Positions 47,494-59,527 of a stretch of DNA of 64,000 nt are shown here, in pieces (position 1 is the first letter of the stretch; each line of letters starts with the position of its first letter). The stretch spans positions 2,055,001 to 2,119,000 of the forward strand of contig NZ_JAIHOO010000001.1 in assembly GCF_019733395.1 (NCBI RefSeq). Direction: 5' to 3'. The stretch comes from Lysobacter sp. BMK333-48F3 (GTDB taxonomy: Bacteria > Pseudomonadota > Gammaproteobacteria > Xanthomonadales > Xanthomonadaceae). Both the position numbers and the translations under genes were made by a program. The notes beneath the pieces were generated by a model, which did no database searches, was not told where the DNA came from, and saw only the letters and a list, made by a program, of their open reading frames with translations.

Positions 47494-48324
47494 ATGTTCG
47501 ACAAACTTTCGCGCAGTTGGGAACTGGTCAAGGCCAGCGCCGCGGTATTGCGTTCGGACCGGGAGCTGATGCTGTTTCCGGTGATCTCGGCGATCTGCGT
47601 GTTGGTGGTGCTGGCCACCTTCCTGATCCCGGTGGTGGTCATGGACGCGTTCGCCGACGGCTTCGGCGTCGGCGCGGCGATGCTGAGCTTCGCCTTCTAC
47701 TTCTGCCAGTACTTCGTGATCATCTTCTGCAACTGCGCCCTGGTCAGCGGCGCGATGATCCGCCTGGAGGGCGGCAACCCGACCCTGGCCGACGGCTTCC
47801 GCGCCGCGACCGCGCGGTTGGCCGCGATCGCCGGCTACGCCGCCATCGCCGCGACCGTCGGCATGATCCTGCAGGCGCTCAAGGACCGCGACAACAACTT
47901 CATCGTGCGCCTGATCGGCAGCGCGCTCGGCGCGGCCTGGACCATGGCCACCTTCCTGGTGGTGCCGGTGCTGGTGGCCGAGGACATCGGCCCGATCGAG
48001 GCGGTCAAGCGCAGCGTGGCCTTGTTCAAGCGCACCTGGGGCGAGAGCGCGGCCGGCATGGTCGGCATCGGTTTCGCCTTCGCCCTGTTGATGATCGGCA
48101 CCGGCCTGGCCGGCTTCGGCCTGGCCTGGCTGCTGGGCCTGGTGTCGTCGGCGCTGGCGGTGCTGGTCGGCGCGCTGACCGTGCTCGCCCTGCTCGCGCT
48201 GGCGGTGTACCAGAGCGCGCTCGGCGGGGTGTACTCGGCCGCGCTGTACCGCTACGCCAACGAAGGCGAACTGCCGGCCGGCTTCGAAGGCCTGCAGCTG
48301 GAGAGCGCGCTGGTCCGGCGCTGA
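47494..48324 (+). CDS. DUF6159-type membrane protein
   Basis: 276 aa with about six membrane spans (30-50, 62-84, 110-130, 150-170, 195-225, 230-255). The opening SWELVKASAAVLRSDRELML and the FPVISAICVL stretch match DUF6159-type proteins (multi-span, unknown role). RBS tagggaacggcg precedes the ATG. It is followed by a REP pair and MidA. Confidence 0.75.
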   Translation: MFDKLSRSWELVKASAAVLRSDRELMLFPVISAICVLVVLATFLIPVVVMDAFADGFGVGAAMLSFAFYFCQYFVIIFCNCALVSGAMIRLEGGNPTLADGFRAATARLAAIAGYAAIAATVGMILQALKDRDNNFIVRLIGSALGAAWTMATFLVVPVLVAEDIGPIEAVKRSVALFKRTWGESAAGMVGIGFAFALLMIGTGLAGFGLAWLLGLVSSALAVLVGALTVLALLALAVYQSALGGVYSAALYRYANEGELPAGFEGLQLESALVRR

Positions 48325-48350
48325 GCGAGGATCGCGGCGCGGCCCGAGGG

Positions 48351-48531
48351 CAGGAGCGACGCAAGTCGCGACCCACCGAAGCGACGTTCGAAAGCGTGCT
48401 AGCCGCAGTCCGGCCCGTCGGATCATGCGGATTGCGCCGTTTGCCCGGTCCGCGGCCGCCGCGCTGGCGTAAACCGCTGCGGCTGTCGCGGCTGATGACC
48501 GGAGGAAATCCCCGTGGGACGCCGCTCCTAC
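48351..48531. repeat. REP pair upstream of MidA-like gene
   Basis: Forward REP 48351-48373 (caggagcgacgcaagtcgcg) and reverse long-loop REP 48485-48531 (ggctgatgaccggaggaaat, ccccgtggga, cgccgctcctac). The latter reads ggaggaaatccccGTG, an SD-like box 7-8 nt before a GTG that is in frame with the next gene. Confidence 0.85.
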
Positions 48532-48615
48532 AAGGGCGGCGGCGGTCGCGCTGATGGGGTTCGGGCCGTATCCTGGCGGCCCGCTTGCCGTGCGCCCGTG
48601 CGCGCCCCGAACCAC

Positions 48616-49800
48616 GTGAATTCTTTCGATCTGCCGCCCCCCGACGCCGACGCGCTGGCGCACAGCGCGCGCCTGTCCGCCCTGATCCGCGAACAGATCG
48701 CCGCCCACGGTGGCGCGATCCCGTTCTCGCGCTTCATGGAGCTGGCCCTGTACGCGCCCGGCCTGGGCTACTACAGCGCCGGCGCGAGCAAGTTCGGCGC
48801 CGAGGGCGACTTCGTCACCGCGCCCGAGCTCGGCCCGGTGTTCGCCGCCTGCGTCGCCGAAGCGGTGGCGCCGGTGCTGCGCCAGATCGGCCCGCAGGCG
48901 CGTTTCCTCGAACTCGGCGGCGGCACCGGCGCGTTCGCCGAAGTGGCGCTCAAGCGCCTGCTCGAACTCGATGCGCTGCCCGACCGCTACGTCATCCTCG
49001 AGCCCAGCGCGCAACTGCGCCACCGCCAGCGCGAGCGCCTGCGCGAACGCCTGGTGCCGCCGGTGTTCGAACTGCTGGAGTGGCCCGACGGCCCGTTCGG
49101 CGACGAGTGGGACGGGGTGCTGTTCGCCAACGAAGTGATCGATGCGCTGCCGACGCCGCGCTTCGCGATCCGCGACGAGGAAGTGTTCGAGGAGTACGTG
49201 GTCGCCGAAGGCGAGGGCTTCGCCCGCACTCTGCGCCCGGCCGACGATTTCCTCGCCAATGCGGTGCGCCTGGCCGAGCGCCGGATGGAGCGGCCGCTGG
49301 CCGAGGGCTATCGCTCGGAACTGCTGCCGCAGCTGCCGTACTGGATCCAGGCGGTGTCCGGCGGCCTGCGCCGCGGCGCGATGCTGTTCGTCGACTACGG
49401 CTATCCGCGCAGCGAGTACTACGCGCCCGAACGCGCCGACGGCACCCTGCGCGCCTATTACCGCCACCGCATGCACGACGAGCCCTTGCTGTGGCCGGGG
49501 CTGCAGGACCTCACCGCCTCGGTCGACTTCACCGCCCTGGTCGAGGCCGGCGTGGCCGCCGGCTTCGACCTGGCCGGCTACTGCAACCAGGCCAGCTTCC
49601 TGCTCGGCAACGGCCTGGCCGGAGTGCTGGAACGGATCGAGCGCATCGACGATCCGGCCGAGCGCCAGCGCCGGCTCAACGAGGTCAAGCGCCTGACCCT
49701 GCCCAGCGAAATGGGTGAGCGTTTTCAGGTGATGGGCTTCGAGAAGGAGGTCGAGTTCGGGGTGGCGTTCATGGCCGGCGACCTGAGTTTCCGCCTGTGA
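48616..49800 (+). CDS. MidA/NDUFAF7-family SAM-dependent methyltransferase
   Basis: 394 aa from a GTG (VNSFDLPPPDAD). Family signatures: IPFSRFMELALYAPGLGYYS, GDFVTAPELGPVF, FLELGGGTGAFA (SAM site), FANEVIDALP and LFVDYGYPRSEYY. In mitochondria NDUFAF7 methylates an arginine of complex I; bacterial substrates are unknown. An upstream in-frame GTG at 48514, inside the long-loop REP, has a better SD and would add 34 REP-derived residues. The 48616 start is preferred by homology only. The stop overlaps the VanZ gene start. Confidence 0.9.
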   Translation: MNSFDLPPPDADALAHSARLSALIREQIAAHGGAIPFSRFMELALYAPGLGYYSAGASKFGAEGDFVTAPELGPVFAACVAEAVAPVLRQIGPQARFLELGGGTGAFAEVALKRLLELDALPDRYVILEPSAQLRHRQRERLRERLVPPVFELLEWPDGPFGDEWDGVLFANEVIDALPTPRFAIRDEEVFEEYVVAEGEGFARTLRPADDFLANAVRLAERRMERPLAEGYRSELLPQLPYWIQAVSGGLRRGAMLFVDYGYPRSEYYAPERADGTLRAYYRHRMHDEPLLWPGLQDLTASVDFTALVEAGVAAGFDLAGYCNQASFLLGNGLAGVLERIERIDDPAERQRRLNEVKRLTLPSEMGERFQVMGFEKEVEFGVAFMAGDLSFRL

Positions 49801-50204
49801 GCGCGTTGCGCGAGTTCCATCGCCCGGCGCTATGGTGCGCGCTGGGCGCGGCGATGGTGCTGGCGGTGATCGGCGCGACCCTGCTGCCGGCGCGCGAGCT
49901 GCCGCCGCCGCCGTTCTCCGGTTTCGACAAGATCGAACACTTCGCCGCCTACGCGGCGATGTCGGCCTATGCCGGGATGCTGTTCGCGCGCCGCCGCGCC
50001 CAGGCGATCGCCGCCGCGGCGTTGATCGCGCTCGGTGTGGCGCTGGAATTCGCCCAGGCCAACCTGACCCAGTCGCGCAGCGGCGACGTCGTCGACGCCC
50101 TGGCCAACAGCCTCGGCGCCTTGCTCGGCCTGTTGCTGGCGGCGACCCCGGTGGCCGGCTGGCTGCAGCGCCTGGACCGCTGGCTGGCGCCGCGCGCCGG
50201 CTGA
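49797..50204 (+). CDS. VanZ-like family protein
   Basis: 135 aa with three to four membrane spans. FSGFDKIEHFAAYAAMSAYAGML and ALEFAQANLTQSRSGDVVDALANSLGALLGLL match VanZ-like proteins. The start GTG overlaps the methyltransferase stop (GTGA), so they are coupled. VanZ-type proteins affect teicoplanin resistance in enterococci; the function in Gram-negatives is unknown. Confidence 0.88.
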   Translation: MSALREFHRPALWCALGAAMVLAVIGATLLPARELPPPPFSGFDKIEHFAAYAAMSAYAGMLFARRRAQAIAAAALIALGVALEFAQANLTQSRSGDVVDALANSLGALLGLLLAATPVAGWLQRLDRWLAPRAG

Positions 50205-50277
50205 ACGCGCGGCGTGTTTTTGCGCAAATGCCCCTGTTCAGTGTGCTTCGGGTGCCGTAGCAACTGAACCCCGGGTG

Positions 50278-50302
50278 AGCCTCGCGTCAGTAAGGCGAGG
50301 CT
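50278..50302. other. possible hairpin between VanZ and TonB receptor
   Basis: agcctcgc, 9-nt loop, gcgaggct. No T-tract follows (tgtcacatt), so it is a weak terminator or a receptor-leader structure. Confidence 0.35.
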
Positions 50303-50417
50303 TGTCACATTGCCAGAGTCGGCAAGATCACATGGCAACTTGCGCAAAGGTTAAAAACTTGTGAGGCTCCACCGCGGGCTGATCCGGCCTGCCCGTCCCT
50401 CGCAAGGAACCCCTTCC

Positions 50418-52913
<2,496 letters not shown>

Positions 52914-52931
52914 TCGCGCTGTAACGCAGCC

Positions 52932-52967
52932 GAAAAGCCGCCGCGCTCACCCGCGGCGGCTTTTCTT
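52932..52967 (+). terminator. terminator after first TonB receptor
   Basis: gaaaagccgccgcg, loop ctcac, ccgcggcggcttttc, tttg. Strong stem just after the receptor stop. Confidence 0.88.
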
Positions 52968-52979
52968 TGATCGGCCCCT

Positions 52980-53167
52980 GTAGGAGCGGCGTCCCACAGG
53001 GATTTCCTCCGGTCATGAGCCGCGACCACCGCAGCGGTGTTCGCGAGCGTCTCGTCCGCAGCCCCGATCCACGACAACGACGATCGCGGCAGCGACGTAA
53101 CGCTCCGGGCTTCGGAGGCCGCGCTTTCGAACGTCGCTGCGGTGGTCGCGGCTCACGCCGCTCCTAC
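52980..53167. repeat. long-loop REP plus reverse REP
   Basis: Long-loop REP 52980-53027 (gtaggagcggcgtcccacag and following) and reverse REP 53144-53167. The reverse copy supplies the TAG stop codon of cca (53164-53166). No gene between. Confidence 0.88.
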
Positions 53168-54396
53168 AAGGGCTGATCGGTCTTGCGCTGGGCGGCGATG
53201 GCTTCGATGCGGGCGCGGCGCATGGCTTCGCCGACCGCCGGGCCGCTGAGGCCGGGCGCGAGGTCGCCGGCGCGCACCGCCAGCGCGGCGCGCAAGGCCG
53301 CGACCAGGGCCGGGCCCGACGGATAGGGCTGCTCCTCCAGGCCCAGGCGGCCGCGCTTGTCGGCCTCGCAGACCAGGCTCATCTGCTCGATCCGCTGCGG
53401 GTTGCGGAAGCCGTCGCAGCGCGCGATCAGCTCGTACACGCTGCGCGGCCGCATCTCGGCCAGGCGGTGCACGTTGAGGTGCTCGCGGCAGACCGCCTCG
53501 GCCAGCAGGCGGTGTTCGGTCGGTATCTTGAGCCGCGCGCATAGCTGCGCCAGCGGTTCCAGCCCGGCGTGCTCGTGGTTGTGGTGGCGCGGCAACAGCT
53601 CGGCCGGGGTCAACGCCTTGCCCAGGTCGTGGGTCAGCGCGGCGAAGCCGATCACGTCGTCGCCGGGCGCCAGCCGCGCGGCCATGTCCATGACCATCTC
53701 GGTATGCACGCCGGTGTCGACCTCGGGGTGGTACTCCGGCCGCTGCGGCACGCCGTACAGCGCTTCGACTTCGGGCAGCACCGCGGCCAGCGCGCCGGCC
53801 TGGTGCAGGGTGCGCACGAACGCCGACGGTTGCGCGCAAGTCAGGGCGCGGCGCAGTTCCTGCCAGACCCGTTCGGCGACCAGTTCGGCCAGCTCGCCCG
53901 ATTCGGCCATGCGCCGCATCAGCGCGATGGTTTCCGGCGCGACCTGGAAGCCGTGCGCGGCGAAGCGGGCCATGAAGCGCGCCGCGCGCAGCACCCGCAG
54001 CGGGTCCTCGACGAAGGCCGGGCCGACGTGGCGCAGCACGCGCTGTTCGATGTCGCGCGCGCCGCCGTAGGGATCGACCAGGCTGCCGTCCGCGGCGCGG
54101 GCGATGGCGTTGATGGTGAAGTCGCGCCGGCCCAGGTCCTCTTCCAGGCTCACCGCGGGATCGGCATCGACGACGAAACCGCGGTAGCCGCGGCCGGACT
54201 TGCGCTCAGTCCGCGCCAGCGCGTACTCCTCGCCGCTGTCCGGATGCAGGAACACCGGGAAATCCTTGCCCACCGCCTTGAAACCCGCGGCCAGCATCGC
54301 CTCCGGCGTTTCGCCGACCACCACGTAATCGCGGTCCCCGGCCGGCAGGCCGAGCAAGGCATCGCGGACCGCGCCGCCGACGAGATAGGTTTTCAT
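53164..54396 (-). CDS. cca: multifunctional CCA tRNA nucleotidyltransferase
   Basis: 410 aa. Class II nucleotidyltransferase head: [13 protein letters not shown] and the DRDYVVVG metal pair, then [26 protein letters not shown]. The C-terminal HD domain ([16 protein letters not shown]) gives the phosphodiesterase/phosphatase activities of the long form. It adds CCA to tRNA 3' ends. The stop codon is the TAG of a REP element, giving the tail DQPL. A heptad array lies 15 nt upstream of the ATG. Confidence 0.96.
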   Translation of the reverse strand: MKTYLVGGAVRDALLGLPAGDRDYVVVGETPEAMLAAGFKAVGKDFPVFLHPDSGEEYALARTERKSGRGYRGFVVDADPAVSLEEDLGRRDFTINAIARAADGSLVDPYGGARDIEQRVLRHVGPAFVEDPLRVLRAARFMARFAAHGFQVAPETIALMRRMAESGELAELVAERVWQELRRALTCAQPSAFVRTLHQAGALAAVLPEVEALYGVPQRPEYHPEVDTGVHTEMVMDMAARLAPGDDVIGFAALTHDLGKALTPAELLPRHHNHEHAGLEPLAQLCARLKIPTEHRLLAEAVCREHLNVHRLAEMRPRSVYELIARCDGFRNPQRIEQMSLVCEADKRGRLGLEEQPYPSGPALVAALRAALAVRAGDLAPGLSGPAVGEAMRRARIEAIAAQRKTDQPL

Positions 54397-54410
54397 GGTC
54401 GTTTCTCTCG

Positions 54411-54440
54411 CGGGAATCGGGAATAGGGAATGGGGAATCG
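54411..54440. repeat. GGGAAT heptad array before cca
   Basis: gggaatcgggaatagggaat and following ggggaatcg, 15 nt before the cca start. Confidence 0.82.
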
Positions 54441-54477
54441 TCAAAGCGGATTCGTCGCTGCGAGCAGGACGTTGCTT

Positions 54478-54510
54478 TCCCGACTCCCGATTTCCGATTC
54501 CCGATTCCCA
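54478..54510. repeat. GGGAAT heptad array, inverted partner
   Basis: tcccgactcccgatttccga and following ttcccgattccca. It lies just after the PH-domain gene, 37 nt from the forward array. Confidence 0.8.
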
Positions 54511-54515
54511 GCCGC

Positions 54516-54893
54516 TCAGCGCGGCGAGTTTTGCGCCAGCAAGGCGATGATGTCCTCGGCGCCGGCGCTGCGGCCGAGGTGGCGCACGATCGGGTTCGGC
54601 TGGCCGGAGACCCACAGCCGCAGTTCGGCTTCCAGGTCGAAGTGGCCGGCGGTTTCCAGCGAGAACATGACGATGCTGCGGTAGGGCAGGCTGAGGAATT
54701 CGGTCTTGCGTCCGGTCACGCCCTGCTTGTCGACCAGGATCAGGCGCCGGTCGGTGAACACGATCAGGTCGCGGATCTCGCCGAACGCGCGCTGCACGGT
54801 TTCGCCCGGCGCCAGCAGCGGAGCGAAGTCGTCGTTGACCTTGTCGGCGGATTTGGCGCCGGCGTGGCCGAGCAGAGTGTCGAGCAGGCCCAT
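54516..54893 (-). CDS. PH-domain (bPH) protein
   Basis: 125 aa. A helical start ([20 protein letters not shown]) is followed by a bacterial PH domain: [38 protein letters not shown]. The family role is unknown; it may sense lipid or protein partners. RBS and start are plausible (aaaggaacccgcc). Separated from cca by the heptad pair. Confidence 0.85.
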   Translation of the reverse strand: MGLLDTLLGHAGAKSADKVNDDFAPLLAPGETVQRAFGEIRDLIVFTDRRLILVDKQGVTGRKTEFLSLPYRSIVMFSLETAGHFDLEAELRLWVSGQPNPIVRHLGRSAGAEDIIALLAQNSPR

Positions 54894-54947
54894 GGCGGGT
54901 TCCTTTCGCGTGAGGTGGGGCCATCCTAGCGCAGCGCTGCGGGGCTT

Positions 54948-55108
54948 GTAGGAGCGGCGTGAGCCGCGACCACCGCAGCGGTGTACGCGAGCGTAGCGCC
55001 CGAAGACCTGGGGCGCAGCGCTTGGAGCGGGTACTGTCCGAACGTCCGGGCTTCGGCGACAGCGCTGTCGAAAACCGCTGCGGTTGTCGCGGCTCACGCC
55101 GCTCCTAC
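54948..55108. repeat. REP pair at the end of NDUFA9-like gene
   Basis: Forward REP 54948-54971 and reverse REP 55086-55108. The reverse copy contains the TGA stop of the NDUFA9-like gene (55094-55096). Confidence 0.87.
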
Positions 55109-56008
55109 AGGGGGCAGGCCGAGAATTTCGGGGAGCTTCGGCAGTACCGGGGTCGGTTCGACGCCGAGCTTGAGCAGGCCGTTCTCGACGCTGGTCGAAT
55201 CGGTCTGCAGCGAGCGCCAGTTGTCGCGGCTGATCGGCTTGCCGGGCAGGTGTTCGCCGACCTCGGCCTGCAACTTGCCCAGCGCATCCGGCAGCGGCAG
55301 CACCAGGCGCAGGCGGCCGCGCGCGCGGGCGGCGGCGCGCACGATCTCGCCCAGGCTCAGCACGTCCGGGCCGACCAGGTTGTAGCTGCGGCCGATGTGC
55401 TGGCCGTCGTTCAACGCGTTGACGAAGGCCTGGGTGACGTCGCCGATCCACACCGGCTGGAAGCGCGCGCCGCTGCGGCCGATCGGCAGCGCCGGCGCGT
55501 AGCGCAGCAACTGGTCGAAACGGCAGAACAGGCCGTCGCCGGGGCCGGCGATGACCGACGGCCGGAACAAGGTCCAGTCGAGCTTGCTCGCGCGCACCCG
55601 CTGTTCGGCGCGGCCGCGCGATTCCAGGTAATGGCTCTGGCCGGTGCCGGCGTTGAGCGCGCTCATCTGCAGCAGGCGCTTCACCCCCATGTCGCGCATC
55701 GCTTCGAGCAGGGCGTCGAGCAGTTCGACGAACACGTGCTCGAAGCCGGCGCCGCTGTCGCCGCGCTCGTTGAGGATGCCGACCAGGTTGACCACCGCAT
55801 CGACGTCGTCGAGCACGGCGCGCAGGAAGTCCGGATTGCCGACGTCGCCCTCGATCAGGCTGGCGTCGCGCGAGAGCCGGCGCTTCTTGGCCGGCTCGAC
55901 GCCGCGGCTGAGCACGGTGACGCGGCAGCGCTCGCGCAGCAGATGGTCGACCAGATGCCGGCCGACGAAGCCGGTACCGCCGAGAACCAGGACATGACGG
56001 CGCGCCAT
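55094..56008 (-). CDS. NDUFA9-type extended SDR protein
   Basis: 304 aa. Rossmann start [20 protein letters not shown] and [14 protein letters not shown] mark an NAD(P)-binding extended SDR of the complex I NDUFA9 subfamily. The bacterial role is unclear. The C-terminus LGLPPVGAA is encoded by a REP element, which also gives the stop; a normal member would end a little earlier or differ. Upstream, 7 nt after the lytic transglycosylase gene stop, so the two are likely cotranscribed. Confidence 0.88.
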   Translation of the reverse strand: MARRHVLVLGGTGFVGRHLVDHLLRERCRVTVLSRGVEPAKKRRLSRDASLIEGDVGNPDFLRAVLDDVDAVVNLVGILNERGDSGAGFEHVFVELLDALLEAMRDMGVKRLLQMSALNAGTGQSHYLESRGRAEQRVRASKLDWTLFRPSVIAGPGDGLFCRFDQLLRYAPALPIGRSGARFQPVWIGDVTQAFVNALNDGQHIGRSYNLVGPDVLSLGEIVRAAARARGRLRLVLPLPDALGKLQAEVGEHLPGKPISRDNWRSLQTDSTSVENGLLKLGVEPTPVLPKLPEILGLPPVGAA

Positions 56009-56015
56009 CGCGGCC

Positions 56016-58112
56016 TCACTCGCCTTCGGCGCTTTCGGCCGCGGCCGCCGGCGCGGCGGCGGGCTGGGCGGCGGGCTCGGGCGGGCAGACGAAGGCCTTG
56101 CGCTTGCCGTCGACCACTCCGCGCAGGCGGTCGCTGACGTTCATCGCATCGCCGTTGAGTTGCCAGTCGTAGATCACGCTGAAGGCGAGCACGCGGGCGA
56201 CGTACTCGCGGGTCTCCTTGTAGCTGATGGTCTCGATCCAGAACTCCGGCTCCATGCCCGGGCGCTGCGATTGCCAGCGCGCCAGCGGCGCCGGGCCGGC
56301 GTTGTAGCCGGCCATGGCGAAGTAGGGCTGGCCGCCATACTTGTCGAGCAACTGGCGCAGGTAGGCGGTGCCGAGCACGATGTTGGTGTCGGAGTCGTAC
56401 AGGCTGGCGGCGCCGCCCCAGGGCAGGCCCAGGCTCTTGGCCACCTGCGCGCCGGTACCGGGCAGCACCTGCATCAGGCCCATCGCGTTGGCGCCGGAGC
56501 GCGCCTTGGGATTGAACACGCTCTCGGCGCGGATCTCGGCCGCGACCCAGGCCGGGTCGATGCGGTTGCTGGCGGCTTCGCGGCGGATGGTGTCGCCGTG
56601 GTGCAGCGGGAAGCGCAGGTAGTACAGGCGCTGTTCCTGCGGGGTCTTGTTGAGCGAGAACACCGCGCGGTCGAACCACTGGTAGCCCTGCGCGACCTCG
56701 ATCGCCAGGCGCCGCTGAGTATCGTCGAAGCGGCTCAGCGCCTCGTCCCATTCGCGCACCGCCCAGCCGCTGCGGTCGATCTGGTACAGGCCCATCGCCC
56801 GCAGCAGCGCCGGATCGCGCGCGATCGCGCTCTTGGCGGCGAGGCTGTCCTGCGGCTGCACCGGGCACAGCGCGTACGGCGCGCCGAGCCGGTCGGCGGA
56901 CAGGAAGCCGTGGAAGTCGGTCTTGCGCGCGGCCTCGCGGTACAGCCGCGCCGCGCTGGCCTTGTCGCCGGCGCGTTCGCTGAGCCGCGCCTCGAAGAAC
57001 TGCCAGCGCGATTCGCCGCGCTGCTTGGCGCCCATCTTGCGGATCGCCGCCAGCGCGCCGGTCCAGTCCGAGCGCGACATCGCTTCGCGCGCGCGCCACT
57101 CGTGCAGGCGTTCGTCGTAGGCGACCTCGGGCACGGCATTGAGCCGGCGCGCCGAGTCGGCCTCGTAGGAGGCCACCGTCCACAGCGCGGTCTGGTACAG
57201 CACCCGGCCGCGGTCGGCGTCGCTGAAGCCCAGCGCCGCGGCGTACTTGGGCAGTTGCGCCTCGGCGCTGGCCGGCTGCGCCTTGGCCAGCTTGGCCAGG
57301 CCGTAGGAGGCGATCTTGCGGCTGCGCTCGGTCTTGGGCCAACCGAGCCCGCGTTCACTCACGTTGTCCAGGAACGCCGCGTAGTCGTTCGCTAGTGCGA
57401 GTTGATCCGCCGGCAGTCCGCGCGCCGCGGCGCGCATCACCGCCGGCTGCCATTCCGCGGCCGCGGCTTCGATGCGTTCCCAGCGCAGTTCCGGGCTCAG
57501 CCCGCCGCGCGCGGCGAGCAACGCGAACGGCGCGTCGCAGCCGTCGGGCAGCGACTTGCCGCCGCTGCGCCAGATCGCCTGGGCGTCGCGGTTCCAGGCC
57601 TCGTCCAGGCGGCCCAGCGCCTGGCGCGCGTTCAATTCGGCGCAGCGCAGGGCCACGCTGCGTTCCTTGCCGGCGACGCTGCGCGGGGTCCAGGCGGCGA
57701 GGAAGCTCGGCCAGTCCTCGCGGCGCGCGGTCGCGGCCAGCCAGATTTCGCGGAACGCGTCGCCGGAGGCTTCCTTGCCGCGACGGGCGAGGAAGTCGGC
57801 GGCCTGGCCGTTGTTGACCGCGTCGATGTTGCGGCGCAGGTTCGCGTACTCGATCCAGCCGTACAGCGGATGCCGGCCGAGGTCGGCGTACTGGCCGGCA
57901 TCGAAGCCGGGGCGCTCGGCCGCTTCCAGGGCGGCGCGCACGCGCGGCAACTGCGGATCGGCCGCCGGCGCGGGCAGCGGATGGGCGATCGCGCGCGGCT
58001 TGACCGCGGTGCCGGCAGGGCTCGGCGCCGACGCCGTGGTCTGGGCGCAGGCGGTGGTGGCGAGGGCCGCGACGAAGGCGGCGACGGCGAGGCGGAGAGG
58101 GCGCGGGAGCAT
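56016..58112 (-). CDS. soluble lytic murein transglycosylase
   Basis: 698 aa. Signal peptide LRLAVAAFVAALATTACA, a long alpha-superhelical U domain (about 60-500) and a C-terminal Slt70-type catalytic domain. The catalytic Glu is about residue 530 in AAEIRAESVFNPKARSGANA, followed by MGLMQVLPGTG and AGYNAGPAPLARW. It cleaves glycan strands with anhydro-MurNAc ends in the periplasm. The start at 58112 places the signal peptide at the terminus. It is followed by the NDUFA9-like gene. Confidence 0.93.
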   Translation of the reverse strand: MLPRPLRLAVAAFVAALATTACAQTTASAPSPAGTAVKPRAIAHPLPAPAADPQLPRVRAALEAAERPGFDAGQYADLGRHPLYGWIEYANLRRNIDAVNNGQAADFLARRGKEASGDAFREIWLAATARREDWPSFLAAWTPRSVAGKERSVALRCAELNARQALGRLDEAWNRDAQAIWRSGGKSLPDGCDAPFALLAARGGLSPELRWERIEAAAAEWQPAVMRAAARGLPADQLALANDYAAFLDNVSERGLGWPKTERSRKIASYGLAKLAKAQPASAEAQLPKYAAALGFSDADRGRVLYQTALWTVASYEADSARRLNAVPEVAYDERLHEWRAREAMSRSDWTGALAAIRKMGAKQRGESRWQFFEARLSERAGDKASAARLYREAARKTDFHGFLSADRLGAPYALCPVQPQDSLAAKSAIARDPALLRAMGLYQIDRSGWAVREWDEALSRFDDTQRRLAIEVAQGYQWFDRAVFSLNKTPQEQRLYYLRFPLHHGDTIRREAASNRIDPAWVAAEIRAESVFNPKARSGANAMGLMQVLPGTGAQVAKSLGLPWGGAASLYDSDTNIVLGTAYLRQLLDKYGGQPYFAMAGYNAGPAPLARWQSQRPGMEPEFWIETISYKETREYVARVLAFSVIYDWQLNGDAMNVSDRLRGVVDGKRKAFVCPPEPAAQPAAAPAAAAESAEGE

Positions 58113-58438
58113 CGCCGGACTATAGCCCAGAGCGGATGAATGCCTTATATGAACAAGCCCGCGTTGCGAGCGGATTGCTATCGCCGTCGCGATCGACGCC
58201 GTCGCCTTGCGCGCTCGCGCAAGACGCGCGGTCGCCAGCGCGCGCAACGGGGCGCAGAATGCGGCCTTCGTTCGCCGCGCCGTGCGCCGCCATCCAGAGC
58301 GGACTTCGGTCCCGCGCCGCTGGCGTCGCCCCCGAGATCGCTCTGGACGATCGCATATCGTTGGACCAGGCCCGCTGCGATGAATCGAGTTTCGAATTCC
58401 GCCGCCTGCGGCGCGTCGGTTACGACCGGAGCGCAGGC
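58113..58438. other. intergenic stretch, no gene seen
   Basis: 326 nt between the divergent transglycosylase and TauE/SafE genes. It must contain promoters, but none stands out. No repeat of the families seen elsewhere was recognised. Confidence 0.55.
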
Positions 58439-59236
58439 ATGACGGTGTGGTTGGTGTTCCTCGCGCTCGGCGCGGTCGCCGGCGTGCTCGCCGGCCTGCT
58501 CGGCATCGGCGGCGGCCTGGTGCTGGTCGCGGCCCTGGCCTGGATCGCGCCGTGGATGGGCATCCCGCAAGAGGCGGCCATGCACACCGCGCTGGCCAGT
58601 TCGCTGGCCAGCATCGTGCTGACCGCGACCGCTTCGGCGCGCGCCCACGCCAAGCGCGGCAGCGTGCTGTGGCGGACCGTGCGCTGGATGGTGCCGGGGC
58701 TGTTGCTCGGCGGCTGGCTCGGCAGTTTCGTCGCGGTGCGCATCGACGGCGACTGGCTGCGCCTGATCGTCGCCGGCTACTGCCTGATCGCCGCGGCGCA
58801 ACTGTTGTTCGGCAAGAACCGCGCGCCGCTGGCCGACGGCGCGCCGCCGCCGCAGGGGCTGCCTCTGTCGGCGGCCGGGGTCGGCATCGGCGCGGTGTCG
58901 GCGGTGGTCGGCATCGGCGGCGGCAGCATGACCGTGCCCCTGCTGGTCTGGCGCGGGGTGGCGCCGGTGCGCGCGGTCGGCACTTCCTCGGCCTGCGGCG
59001 TGGCGATCGGCCTGGCCAGCGCGGTCGGCTACGCGCTCAACGCGCCGCCCGGCGCCCTGCCCGAACACGCGATCGGCTACGTCTACCTGCCTGCGGCGAT
59101 CGGCGTCGCGGTGGCCTCGGTACTGGCCGCGCCCTACGGCACCCGGCTCGCCCATCGCCTGCACGGCGACACCCTCAAGCGGGTGTTCGCCGGCTTCCTG
59201 ATCCTGGTCGCGGTCAGCCTGCTGCTCGGCGGCTGA
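58439..59236 (+). CDS. TauE/SafE sulfite exporter family protein
   Basis: 265 aa with eight membrane spans in two repeats. Each repeat opens with a glycine-rich motif: AGLLGIGGGLVLVAAL and VVGIGGGSMTVPLLVW, the family signature. It exports small organic sulfonates or sulfite. The start at 58439 is the ATG that begins the first span. Confidence 0.92.
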   Translation: MTVWLVFLALGAVAGVLAGLLGIGGGLVLVAALAWIAPWMGIPQEAAMHTALASSLASIVLTATASARAHAKRGSVLWRTVRWMVPGLLLGGWLGSFVAVRIDGDWLRLIVAGYCLIAAAQLLFGKNRAPLADGAPPPQGLPLSAAGVGIGAVSAVVGIGGGSMTVPLLVWRGVAPVRAVGTSSACGVAIGLASAVGYALNAPPGALPEHAIGYVYLPAAIGVAVASVLAAPYGTRLAHRLHGDTLKRVFAGFLILVAVSLLLGG

Positions 59237-59527
59237 GCCCGCCCGCACGGCTTCGCCCCGGCCTAGCTCCAGCCGCGCGCGGCCGGACGGGCGGCGGCTG
59301 TCCGCAGACCTGGCTGAACGGGCCACCGCACGACGCCGTATCGACCGTGCGTCCGCCGGCGCCGACGAAAGCGATCCGAAACTGGAACCGGTTTGGCAAG
59401 ACCCTCCTGTTTGCGCCTTGTGGCGGATTCACGGATTGTTTACAACCTCTCGATGCCTTCCGACCGGTCGGACGGCGTGCCAATAGCCAGCAGAGCTAAG
59501 TCACATAACTTGAGGGAGAGAGAGTCG

